The notes below the pieces were generated by a model. That model was not told the DNA's origin. It did no database searches and saw only the letters and a list, made by a program, of their open reading frames with translations. Below, piece after piece: positions 41,298-51,216 of a stretch of DNA of 64,000 bases (its first letter is position 1; every line of letters starts with the position of its first letter). Source of the DNA: Tremella fuciformis (taxonomy: Eukaryota > Basidiomycota > Tremellomycetes > Tremellales > Tremellaceae); the NCBI GenBank assembly GCA_032768795.1, contig CP136497.1, positions 1,118,501-1,182,500 on the forward strand, written 5' to 3'. A program made the position numbers and the translations under genes.

Positions 41298-42092
41298 CTA
41301 TCTGATTCGCCCCTTCCACACCTCTATGCCCTCCCAGTCTTCCGATCCCCAGCACCATTTGGTTATTTCTTTCGAGAGCTTGGCCGTCGTCACTTTCTTG
41401 AGGTCCAAACCAAAGTCTGCGGCCCGTTGTAGGGCGGTGTCGACCAGGGCAGAGTCTCGCCTCTCCAGGCCTATCAGCGCAGTTGCAGGTCTTCTCTTCT
41501 GGGCGGTGAGCTTGTCGCTTGGTTCGCCTCGAGTCGAGCAAAGCAACGATACGGTGAGAAACAACGGTCGGACGAGTTGAGGAGCATAGACTGTATCGGT
41601 CGTGATGACCAGGCTCAACTGCGGTATTTCTGTGAGGGCTGGAGGTAGTTTCCCTTCAGTCGACACCTGCTCCCAGTCCAATTCGACGACCTTGATCGTC
41701 CCCACATTGTCGTAGCCCAGGCTGCTCCGTTGCAAGGTGTACATATTCCTGTCAATGTTCTCAGCGAGGAGGGGCAGCGCTAGTCCGATGTCCGTCGCGA
41801 TCACATCGTACCCGAGGCTAGCAAGTACCAGGGCTAAGTACCCGATGCCGCTGCCCAGCTCGACGGCTACCGGCCTACGACCATGCTCGTCTCTTTTTAC
41901 AGGCCCCAGAGACGCCAAGTGCAGCGCGACGACCTGAGCCGAGAGCCAGAGTGTCGTGCCCGTCGTGCCGGTACTTTCGCCGGACGAGGATGAAGAAGCT
42001 TGTCGGAGGTCCAGGAGGATGTCATGCTTGTGGGGAAGTGGGTGCGATAGGTGGTCGAGGTGCTTGGTCTGAGAAGCTGGCAGGGCTTTCAT
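41298..42092 (-). CDS. EFM6-like protein-lysine N-methyltransferase (264 aa)
   Basis: A seven-beta-strand, SAM-dependent methyltransferase of the Methyltransferase_16 family. The closest family I recognise is EFM6, which methylates elongation factor eEF1A. Features in order: TTLWLSAQVVALHL before the core, VELGSGIGYLALVLASLGY (motif I), ATDIGLALPLLAENI (acidic loop), VVELDWEQ, ITTDTVYAPQLVRPLF (post-motif II), ALIGLERRDSALVD, and the terminal GIEVWKGRIR. Unlike its neighbours it has no intron. The start ATG is at 42092. It converges on RIX1 with 134 bp between stops. Confidence 0.85.
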   Translation of the reverse strand: MKALPASQTKHLDHLSHPLPHKHDILLDLRQASSSSSGESTGTTGTTLWLSAQVVALHLASLGPVKRDEHGRRPVAVELGSGIGYLALVLASLGYDVIATDIGLALPLLAENIDRNMYTLQRSSLGYDNVGTIKVVELDWEQVSTEGKLPPALTEIPQLSLVITTDTVYAPQLVRPLFLTVSLLCSTRGEPSDKLTAQKRRPATALIGLERRDSALVDTALQRAADFGLDLKKVTTAKLSKEITKWCWGSEDWEGIEVWKGRIR

Positions 42093-42765
42093 TACCGTCC
42101 CCGTCGTCGAGTCATCAGGACACGAGTCGGATTCCAGCGTCTAACTCTGCTAGTTTGGTCCAAGATCCGGCGCTTAGTTATCTAGGGTCTACAACTCGTC
42201 GCTGTGCCTCTCGATTCTGGCGTAACAGGTCAACGAGAGGCGTCCCGAGGCATAGGGGCCGAGGTAAGCAGAAAGAGAGAAAGCACATGGTGCATGGTGC
42301 ATCTGGGTAGTGGTGCACAAGGTTTCATTCACGTCGCCTCATCCGACTCGCGATTCTCCGAACTTCGACTCGGATCGTCTTGTCATCATATGCAAGCTGA
42401 CCGACCATTTTGAAAGCAACATTCCATCTCTATCTCACTCCCCGTGTACTGTGCTGTACTAACGCGGGTGTACAAAGACGCAAGACACGGCAGAAAGGAT
42501 CTGAACGACCTAGCACAAAGAGACATCAGAGCGGATCAAGATCGCACTACGGAACGCAAACCGACGACCATCACGAGAAAGGATTCCAAGGCTCGCCGGC
42601 GTGATTGTCGATCACAAGAGCGGGTGAGAGGTGAGAGGAGGGGCATGACCTAGTCCTAGCCGTCCTCGCCCCTAGGCTGCGCACTGTCGACGAACATCTC
42701 TACAAAAGTCCAGGTCTGGAGCCCGCGATCATCAGAGCTAGAAGACGGGCTTGATTGAGGACAAG
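42093..42765. other. Divergent promoter region, EFM6-like / MFS transporter
   Basis: About 670 bp without a supported gene. It contains a short tandem ATGGTGC at 42287-42302. Confidence 0.45.
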
Positions 42766-44791
42766 ATGCAGCCGCCGCCATCTCCTCTACCTCGGTCCAC
42801 CTCCCCCATCGTCACCTCCTTCCCCTTACCTTCGCCAGCGGCATACCCACACCGGTCTGATCCGCCATCGACCCCACCTCTGCAGCGCGTTGGCCTACCA
42901 GGCATGCCGTCGCGTACGCCTCGGACACCTCGAACACCTCGAGATGGTCCTGGCATAGGAGGGGCGATCCAGCTCCCGCCGACCCCTACCACGCCCAAGT
43001 TCTCTCCTACCACGCCCACGTACACGCCGCCGTCCAGCATCCCATGGCGCCGCCTCTTTCCCGTCATGCTATTCCGCTTGGCCGACGCAATGGCTTATGC
43101 TGTCATCTTCCCCATTGTCACCGACATGATCACCTCCTTCAACGTCCCGCCCAATAGGATCGGCCTGTGGGCGGGTGTCTCGGAAGGCACGCTCATGCTG
43201 GTCGAGGCTTTCTTTGCTACCACATGGGCAAGATTGGGGGACAAGTATGGGCGAAAGCCGTGTCTGGTCTTCGGGTTCTTGGCAACAGTGTGGGGTGCGG
43301 GATTGGTGGGCTTCAGCACGAGTGTATGGCAGATCATTCTCTGGCGAGCTGTCCGTGAGTATCAGATCCTCGTAGCGATAGGGCGTCCAGCTGATCGGTT
43401 CCAGTCGGGCTCAACCCCTGTGGAGTCATCAACAAGATTCTCGCCAACGAAATCAGCAACTCTTCGAATCGAGACAAGATCTTCTCCGTCTTCTCACCTT
43501 CTTTTGCTGGCGGGTTCATGATTGGAACCTTACTCGGAGGTGAACTGGCACATCCTTACGGTCGGCTGCCATGGTGGCTCGGAGGCGCCTCGGAGTTCTG
43601 GAGGCAGTGGCCGTATGCGCTTCCCTGCGTGATCAGCGCAGTCGTGTGAGTCAACGAGGCTCGTCATGGGGTTAGCGATCGCTTACTGTCAGAGGACTGG
43701 CCGCATGCATCACTGGCCACTTCTTGGTCATCGAGGTCAGTACGCAAACACAGGCTCTCGTTCGGGCTACTGATCGCAGACTCGCCCGCCTGGCCGGAAG
43801 CGAGCGATGCAGCTGGAAGACGGTGTAGAAATTGCCAGCGGAAGGGACGAGAAGCAGGACGACGGACGCAAGGTCGCTGCAGCCCTCAAGGTGCCCCATT
43901 TCGTTCTGATCACGACCGTCTTCTGCTTCTTCAATCTGAGTATGTGGGGTCGACCCGGTCGCAGATGTGAACTGACACGAAGCCAATTTCGCCCATGACG
44001 GGATAAACACTGTCTACACATATACCGCCATCGAGTATGGCGGTCTGGGTCTACCCGTGAGTTTACGTGACGATCAGCTGGATATATCTGACACTGGCAG
44101 GTCGATCGGATTGGTCTTCTCTACGCCTTGGGGTCCTTGACGTATCTGATCCTCACACCCATTCTCGTTCCTCGCCTGAAGAAGCGCTTCGGCTCGACCC
44201 GATCTCTACAGATGGTCTTCTCAGCCTGGGTGCTCCTCGCCCTGTTGATCCCGCTCGCCCAATGGACCGCAGCACACATGCGATTGGGCATGTGGGTGGT
44301 GCTTATCATCACCAATTTGCTCAAGAATTTTGGCAGCTTTGCCTGGCCAATGTGCGACGTACTGTCCATGAGCGCATTCGACAACTACCCGGACCTACTC
44401 GCCACAGGCACTGCCATCAGTCTCATTGCGGGCGTGAGTTTATAAGACCCCAAGATCATACTTTAGAAAGCTGATCGCAAAGGCTTGTGGCCGAGCTATC
44501 GGGCCCGCCGTTTCTGGCTGGGTGTTCTCCATCTCCACTCAGTTCCCCACCGGTTCGCTAGGACGTCAAATGTCCTGGATAGCGATGCTGGCGTTCACAG
44601 TCCCACCCATGATTCTTGTACACCTCCTACCGAAAGACGAACCGCCCCAGACCAAGGGGTACGAAGCGGTGGGCCTCGCCGAGGCCATCGATGAAGATTA
44701 CGACGAAGAAGAAGAGCAAGTAGTGTATGCCGACGTGGAACCAGAGGTCTCTGGACCTGCACGGTCGCGGCAACACCAGACCGATGTTTAG
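42766..44791 (+). CDS. MFS transporter, DHA1/ZIF-like
   Basis: A membrane transporter of the major facilitator superfamily. A Pro/Thr/Ser-rich cytosolic N-terminus of about 85 residues has repeated [14 protein letters not shown] units. Helix 1 follows [19 protein letters not shown]. Motif A appears as [13 protein letters not shown] after helix 2, and [14 protein letters not shown] lies between helices 5 and 6. The exon chain continues through [38 protein letters not shown], and [23 protein letters not shown]. It ends with an acidic tail and RQHQTDV. The arrangement fits the fungal ZIFL/YCR023C-like MFS group. The substrate is unknown. About six short introns. Confidence 0.85.
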
Positions 44792-44861
44792 AAAAGTACA
44801 GCTCATATTGTGTATTCTCGAATCTCCCATTGTCATCATTGCATCGTTCAGCTCGCGAGAT

Positions 44862-45824
44862 CTATAGGTTCGACTTTTGCTTTTGGCCTTCCTCTTCCTT
44901 CTCCACTCGCTGCAGCGCTTTCTGAGCCGCAGGTCTGATGTCAGAGAGCGCTTTGCAGGCCGATCGTACTGCTCACCTCGCCTTGATCGTGTCGAGCCAC
45001 TTGCGGGTCGCAGGCCCGATGTTGAAGATGCCTTTGCGCCTTCCTTCGATGACAGACCGAATAGGGAAGAAGAGCATGAACTGGGGTCAGCCTTCCTGGG
45101 TCCGACGGCGCCCGGTGCGAGGATATGAGAACTCACATCCCCCTCTCCTGGCTTGTCACCGCCCGAGAAGAACTTGCCAGGGTGGCTCGAGAGGAAGGAC
45201 TCGATCTCGTCCAGGTGAATCTGCGACTGCTTCCCAAAGAGACCTTGCTAGCTCTGAGCACATACCGTCGCACAGGCGTTCTGGACAGCTCACCGTGACC
45301 CAGGCCGCGTAGGCGCCAACGCCCTTCTTTCCCTCCTCTGACAATCCTCCAACCTGTCCGCTCGACCAGAGCTTCGAGCTGATACTGACCTGAGTGCTCG
45401 CCTTCTCGATCAGCGACCCAATACGCGGCAGAGCAAGTACGGCGCACCTGTAGTAGGGTCATGAGACTGCCTTCGGAGAAGTGAGACCAGAACACGCTGT
45501 CCTCTGACGCCTCCGCCTCGAGGTTGTCCCTTCCGGGCGCAGCGAGCGACAAGAGCTTGTGTACGATCGGTCCGCTCTCCGCGTACAGCTTGCCGTCGAT
45601 GGAGACGACTGGTGCGCGGCCGAAGGGGTGGACCTTGCGCAGGTCTTCGGGCGCGCTCATTGTGGGTGTGCGATAGTACACTTTGACGGTGTAGGGCAGC
45701 TGGAGCTCTTCGAGGACCCAGACTAGACATGGGGTTGGCAAGGGAAGCGCCAGCAGAGAGAGTACTGACAGATGCGCTCCGAGCGGGACATTTGCAGGTG
45801 GTGTACGACAATTTCAGGCGCCAT
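44862..45824 (-). CDS. Glutathione S-transferase
   Basis: A cytosolic or microsomal transferase conjugating glutathione to electrophiles. Minus strand start MAPEIVVHHLQMSRSERI at 45824. The thioredoxin-like N-domain follows an intron with LVWVLEELQLPYTVKVYYR, HPFGRAPVVSIDGKLYAESG (the cis-Pro VV and the ES glutathione-binding pair), and IVHKLLSLAA. The helical C-domain includes HPGKFFSGGDKPGEGD, FMLFFPIRSVIEG and ATRKWLDTIKAR. It ends with a lysine-rich tail. The layout is closest to the yeast Gtt1-like group. Several short introns; one near 44950 is only about 26 bp in my reading and may be misplaced. It converges on the MFS gene with 70 bp between stops. Confidence 0.85.
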
Positions 45825-46570
45825 GGTGAGGGTGTGGTCTGTAGTGAGTAGAGAGGAAGAAGGACTAGTACAATATATAGGTGGTGGACATGACACCACC
45901 ATCTTTCCTCCGGCTTTTCCGGATCGACGTCACACGACATGTTCACCACTACTCGTAGACTGACCATGGGTCATGTCTACAGTCGTCTCTCTCGCTCGTG
46001 CTGCAGAACACCGTGGACGCTCACTGGTGACTCAAGAGACACGGCCAGCTTTGAAGGACTCCCTCATCCTCTCCGAAGTGATGCTCTGATAGTAGTCAGC
46101 CAAGAGACAATCAAGGTCTTGGCATTGCCCACATCCCAAAGCGTCACTCGCCGCAACAAGGCTATAATATCAAGAGACCGGAGACCGACGTGACGATCAC
46201 CGCTACAGAGCTCTTAGCCGAGTCGACTGTCATCGCCAAGACACCGCACCTGGCAGTGATCACCAGATACAAGCCCTTCTGATAAGACATACAGTCCTGC
46301 AAGTGGCCTCTGTGTCGCATTTAGCTGAAGTCGCTCCTTGAAGCGATAAGTCGCCAAGACTCAAGACGCTGTGCCCAAGAGACAGGGGGCATCAATTCGT
46401 GCCCTAACGAATCCCAGGCTGGTACGCAGAGTAACCCCAAGACTATATAACTTGACACCCGTTGTGCTCCTGTCCATTTGGCTGTCATCGCTGCTCAAAT
46501 ATTCGCTGTCTCATCTTCTCCCTCTACACCTACATCGACCTCTGCCCCGACTCTCGCGCCGGATGCACGT
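45825..46570. other. Divergent promoter region, GST / DUF1275 gene
   Basis: About 750 bp without a supported gene. A TATATA motif lies just upstream of the GST gene (about 45872) and another TATATAA at about 46443 upstream of the DUF1275 gene. Confidence 0.5.
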
Positions 46571-47533
46571 ATGCCCCTCACAGGCTCTCCGACTCTGCGA
46601 GAGAAGCACAATCGTTCAATCTCGGCGAAAAGAGGCGACGAAACGACCATCCAGAATGGTAAAACCACACCACCGCAACCTTGCAGTCGGCGAGGATCCG
46701 AGGCGACCGCTGTGGACGAGCTGGAATGCGTGCCCTCGAAACTAGCTACATAGTCTCGAGCAGATGGCTGGAGCGGGTGGCTCTCAGAAGACGTCAGCAC
46801 TGCTAGCCTTGTCCCCGTACTTCTCGTTCAGGCTTTCGGCGTCGGGTAAGTCTAGCTTAGTCTGTGATCAATGAGCTGAGGGTCCAGCCTATTGGACGCC
46901 GTCACTTATCTCGACTACCTCACATTCAGCTCGAATCAAACAGGGACGACTGCGCTCCTCCTCATCTCCGCCACCTCGCATATCCCACAATCTGCTCTGC
47001 TCGTCGGCATCTCACTTCTGGGGTATATCGTTGGCGCAGGCGTATTCGGACAGCTCGGCAACCTTGCCAGCGGTGCGAGGCGTAGGATCTTTCTCCTGGC
47101 TTGTAATTTAGTCCATCTTGCTCTGATGGCTGTTGCGATCATTCTCAACTCCCCCGTGGGTCCGGCACCAACGCGAGATGGAGGGCAACACCAGTGGTTA
47201 CCATTGTTCCTGTATGCCCTCATGTCGGGCGGTCAAGTAGCCGCTGCGAGGCAGAGCGGCTGTGCCGAGATCACCGTCGGGCCGATCACGAGCACCTGGG
47301 CGGATCTTCTCATCGATCCTGACTTGCTTCGACCTGTGCATGATGCGAGAGCTGACCCCCGGAATCGTCGCGCGGGGTATATCGTTTGTCTGGCTACTGG
47401 AGCCGGGCTAGGCGGAGTTATCTATCAATCAGGCGGAGGTTGGGCCGTAGGAATAACGGTGTTGATGGTCAAGCTTGTTGCAATGTGCTTGCTGGCAATC
47501 GGCAGCGGCGAGAGCAACTTAGCAGAGACATAA
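46571..47533 (+). CDS. DUF1275 (YoaK-type) membrane protein (271 aa)
   Basis: A predicted integral membrane protein of unknown function. Exons are 46571-46658, 46764-46845 and 46888-47533. The second junction gives FGVGLLDAVTYLDYLTF, the family's first helix, followed by the QTG signature (SSNQTGTTALL). Further helices: LLVGISLLGYIVGAGVFGQL, IFLLACNLVHLALMAVAI, LPLFLYALMSGGQVAAARQSG, and after the variable loop ATGAGLGGVIYQ and AVGITVLMVKLVAMCLLAI. ITSTWADLLIDPDLL corresponds to the family's TS..DL segment. A start at 46764 is possible but breaks the conserved frame. The family is widespread in bacteria and present in many fungi. Confidence 0.82.
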
Positions 47534-47637
47534 ATTGTAGAGCTGGATTAGTGTCAGACGAGATCAGTAGACAGTATCATCTCATACAACTTGCAATCTT
47601 CCCATGTCTCGTTCACTCCGCAAGGCGTGCCGCAGTC

Positions 47638-49406
47638 TCAACTCCCCGCCTCGCTTTGCATGTATACCCGGCGGTACCACTTCCTTCTCCGCGTTACTCG
47701 CCTCAACGCCACTGGCATGCCTCCTCCGGTGGCGGAAGTGCTGTCGGCTTCGGTCACAGGCACAGAGGCTGCGTTCTGCCAAGAATCGTCGGTATACGAC
47801 CACCCTTCTTATGCTCAGCTCATGCAAGCGGACTCTGTGCGATACACTCACCACCATCAGTTCCCCCCTCAGTCCATTCGCCGGACATGTCGACCCTCCA
47901 GTCTTCACCCGGCACCCATGCCCAGCCGTCTTGCAGACCTAAGACTGATTCTTCTACCGATGTTTCTTTGGCTTCTCGATCTCCCGAGCCCTCCCTCTTT
48001 CCCCAAGCCTCGCTAGTCTTCCACAAACCGGGGAAGAGCTTGACCCACGGGGCTCTTTCACCGGCCCGCAAGAATTTGCTCCCCCAACTTCCGGCAGGCA
48101 AAGAGGCAAGAGATGTCGATTTTGCGGAAACTGCAGGGTCGAGTCGCTCGTTCTCCCAAACTTCTACTCTCGAAATTTCGGATCGACCGAGCTTGTCGTC
48201 GAGAGAGTCGGTGAGAGCCAGATCTTCGGCTTTGGCACGCCAGCTCAACACCTCACGTCGGCGAGGGAGGGACAAAATAAGCGGTGTCAGATTGGGGTGG
48301 AAGGCCAATGGCGGCACCCAACCCAGAGGTAGCAGCAGAAACGGTATGAGATTCGCGGGAGTGAGAGGAAGAAGAAGGGTCGGGGGAAGAAGCAGAATGA
48401 GGATGAGGGTGTGGTTGACCGGAAAGGCAGTCGGAGACGTGGACGTGGACGGTGTCGAGAGAGACGCGAGGGCAGGCGCGATATGGTCGTAAAGATCAGA
48501 CCTGCTGTCAGTATTGACCAAGAGACGAGCAAGCGAACCAACACCAGGCCCATGAGATTCTGGATCGCCTGCACGTTCATTAGGTAGTCGACGCCACTCT
48601 CTGCTTCTTTGGGTGGGACGACGGGTGCTCCAGGATCCCCCTCGGCCGCTGTGCTGACGCTGTAGCCTCCTGCGGCAGCGTTCGAGCTGTTCTTGGCATC
48701 AGGTACTACCCGAGCCGTTCCCGCGGTGGAGGGGGCAAGGGGCACGCCCAACAACGAGGGAATAGTCGTGTTCTTTTCGTGGACGTGCAAGAGGATGAGG
48801 ATAAGCGTGAAGGACGGCAAGAGAAGCAGCACGCGAGGTTTGAAAGCTGTAACATCAGTCATGCGAACCAAGCAGTATGCTGGACCTACAGATGAGGGTC
48901 CATAACAATAGCCACGCCCATGTCCACGTCGGCTTTCGCCAATAGAGGACCTCTTCTATGCGGTCTTGCAACCAGAACACTGGCCCGACCCGAACATCAG
49001 CTCTATCATAAGAGCCAGCTTCAAAGCTTACTCTGGTCACGAACCGTCGAAAGTTGTTCGATATGAGCGGGACACTCAGGGCTTCCCTCTGAGTGCTGAG
49101 CTCCCTCGGTCGTCCTGGTCCGGATTTGCCGGCTGTCTGGGGCAGCTTGGGCAGATTGGGTGGCAGCAACGAGCTGAGAAGCATGTCCGAAACATTCGTG
49201 GTCAAAGATGACCCGCTTGGGACGGATACGGTGAACTTCTTGCCTGACGAAGATGGACCTGTGGGTTGAGCCGAAGGGGGTAAGGTAGGTCGAGCTGCCG
49301 ACAGTCTCGACGGCCCCGCTCGGGCTTCGGTCCATGAATCGACATGGTCGTGACCTATAGGGATGGCCGATATGGGTATCGACACGTACGACGGTACGCC
49401 AGACAT
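47638..49406 (-). CDS. Pex24/Pex28-32-type peroxisomal membrane peroxin
   Basis: A membrane protein expected to control peroxisome size or number and contact with the ER. Minus strand start MSGVPSYVSIPIS at 49406. After a disordered N-terminus comes FWLQDRIEEVLYWRKPTW then WAWLLLWTLIC and the hydrophobic FKPRVLLLLPSFTLILILL. A long loop leads to further hydrophobic stretches (FLLLPLGWVPPLAFHPNL), and the dysferlin-like C-part has RVEVWENERLDP, DGWAWVPGEDWRVD and, after an intron, GWSYTDDSWQNA. It ends with RVTRRRKWYRRVYM, the DysF C-terminal signature. About four introns. The order and motifs fit the Pex24 family. Confidence 0.83.
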
Positions 49407-50166
49407 GTCTACCAAAGCACGACAAGCATGAAGAGAGACGAAGTGCACCAAAGAGTACCAACGTCATGGACGCCAAAGAGTGTGGCGAATCTCAATGTGG
49501 CAGTCTCCAAGTTAGAGACTGGAAATGCGTAGTAATGATCACTACAACTCTCGGATGGTCTGATCGCGCTGTAAGAGGAGTGCACTTTCGTGGTGCTCCC
49601 GTGAAGGGCTCATGTAAAGCTGGAAAAGCAACTTTCTCGCCTGCAAGTTCCATTCGAGTCGCGCAGGCTCTAGTCGAGCGCCCTATATGTCTCACGTGTT
49701 CGAACTCTCACGTTGGGCGATCAGAAGACCACACGGAGTGGGGGAAGTGCTCGTCTTCCTGGGATCCCAGTGTACGCCCAGCATTTACTGACGTCACCCT
49801 TACCCTATCATGGAAGGTCCGACTCTTCCCTCTTACAGGCCAAGCCTTCTCGGTTCATCCCGTATCTTTCGCACTCTGAACAGCTCTCAACCTCCACTCA
49901 TACAGACGGTCTTCGACATCGACACCGAAACCCCTCCGGTATCGGCGGGTTTGTTCAAATTTGACATTTTTCTGACCTTGAACACAAGGTATCACTTGGC
50001 GCTGGAGCGATAGGGAGGTTGAAGGATAAAAGACGCCTTCCCGTATTAAAGCCCGCGCGCCCCAGCGTTTCATGGCCTCCTACATTTTCGGGGGCAGGCG
50101 TTTTCGCTATACGTTATATGATGAAAGCACAGGTCGTTCTCGTGTCCCCTCCAGCACATCACAACG
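49407..50166. other. Divergent promoter region, peroxin / hypothetical gene
   Basis: About 760 bp without a supported gene; short frames here show no domain. Confidence 0.45.
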
Positions 50167-51102
50167 ATGTCTCGTCTTCTCAGGACGCTGAGTGCCGGAG
50201 TCAGCAGCAAAGACTCCAGCAAGAACAGTGACGGTCGCTCCCGGTCGTTCACGTTTCCCCTCCGCAAGCAAGACTCAAACATCTCAGCGCAGACATCGGA
50301 CACGACTTCATACAGAGTGTATGTCAAGATCAACCTGATTGCCAAAAATTCGAGCAATTATGACACCCATCTGATTAGCCTCGCATCCGCTGAGCGAACC
50401 ATGCCCCCAGAAGGCGGCAAGATCAACCTCAGTGACATTATGGACATTGAGCTGGCCGACGCTAAGACACGGGTGAGCCAGCTCACATCCCTTCCCTTAC
50501 CCCGCTGATCTCATCGGCAGAACCGGAAGTTCAAGCACAAGACTTGGCGCGAGATCTGCTCCGAATCCTGGCCACTGGTCCATTTTGCGTATGCGGACCT
50601 GCAGCTCCGCCGGGACGACACTCGGCAGCCTGTGGGCTGGAGGGACGATATGACGAGACAGTTCATCAGGATGGACTGGGAGTCGTACAAATCGCGTTCA
50701 GTCACGACGACGCCTGCACAAGAATTAAAGTCCTTGTTGGAATCCGCCATGCCCTCCCCCGTCGGGATTGGAGCAGGGATGCAGGCGGTATCAAGCGACG
50801 AGAGGGACGGTAGCGATGATGACAGCTCTTGTAACCACCCAGCTATCGACCTTCTCTCCCAGAAATTCTATGTGAACACGAGACTCAATTGGTATGCTGA
50901 AGAGAGACGACTGGCTCGATCAGTCTCCGTCGTCGCCTTGAGCGGAGAGTCGCCCGCGCAGCCGAATCGTCAGCGACAGACGTCGCTCAACGTCGCTGAG
51001 ATCCGACGCGGCAACGGGTATATACAGGTCGTATACAGCGACCAGTGGGGTGCAATTGAGCCCACAACGATTCCTTATGACAAGTCGGTAGTCTCAGCAT
51101 GA
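50167..51102 (+). CDS. Hypothetical protein (295 aa)
   Basis: No family recognised. ATG at 50167, one intron at 50473-50520 (donor GTGAGC, acceptor GGCAG), stop TGA at 51100-51102. The N-terminus is Ser/Lys-rich (about 40 residues). A compact middle part is rich in charged and aromatic residues: YRVYVKINLIAKNSSNYD, KFKHKTWREICSESW, HFAYADLQLRR, MTRQFIRMDWESYK. The C-terminal part has NTRLNWYAEERR and ends IPYDKSVVSA. No signal peptide or membrane segment is evident. The uninterrupted frame on both sides of the intron supports a real gene. It converges on the condensin gene with 114 bp between stops. Confidence 0.65.
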
Positions 51103-51216
51103 TCGACAGGCACCACCCATTTCGTACATGTAGTGTACATCTCTGATATTACCTTGTCCCAGAATGCTTGTCAGATCCCCATGAATTATGCTGCTCGCCC
51201 TGCGTTGGGATCCTGA

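Noticed and set aside
46764..46845. ATG at 46764 as start of the DUF1275 protein
   Set aside because: Its frame joins exon 3 only with a weaker acceptor; the frame entered from 46571 gives the conserved FGVGLLDAVTYL junction with a CAG acceptor.
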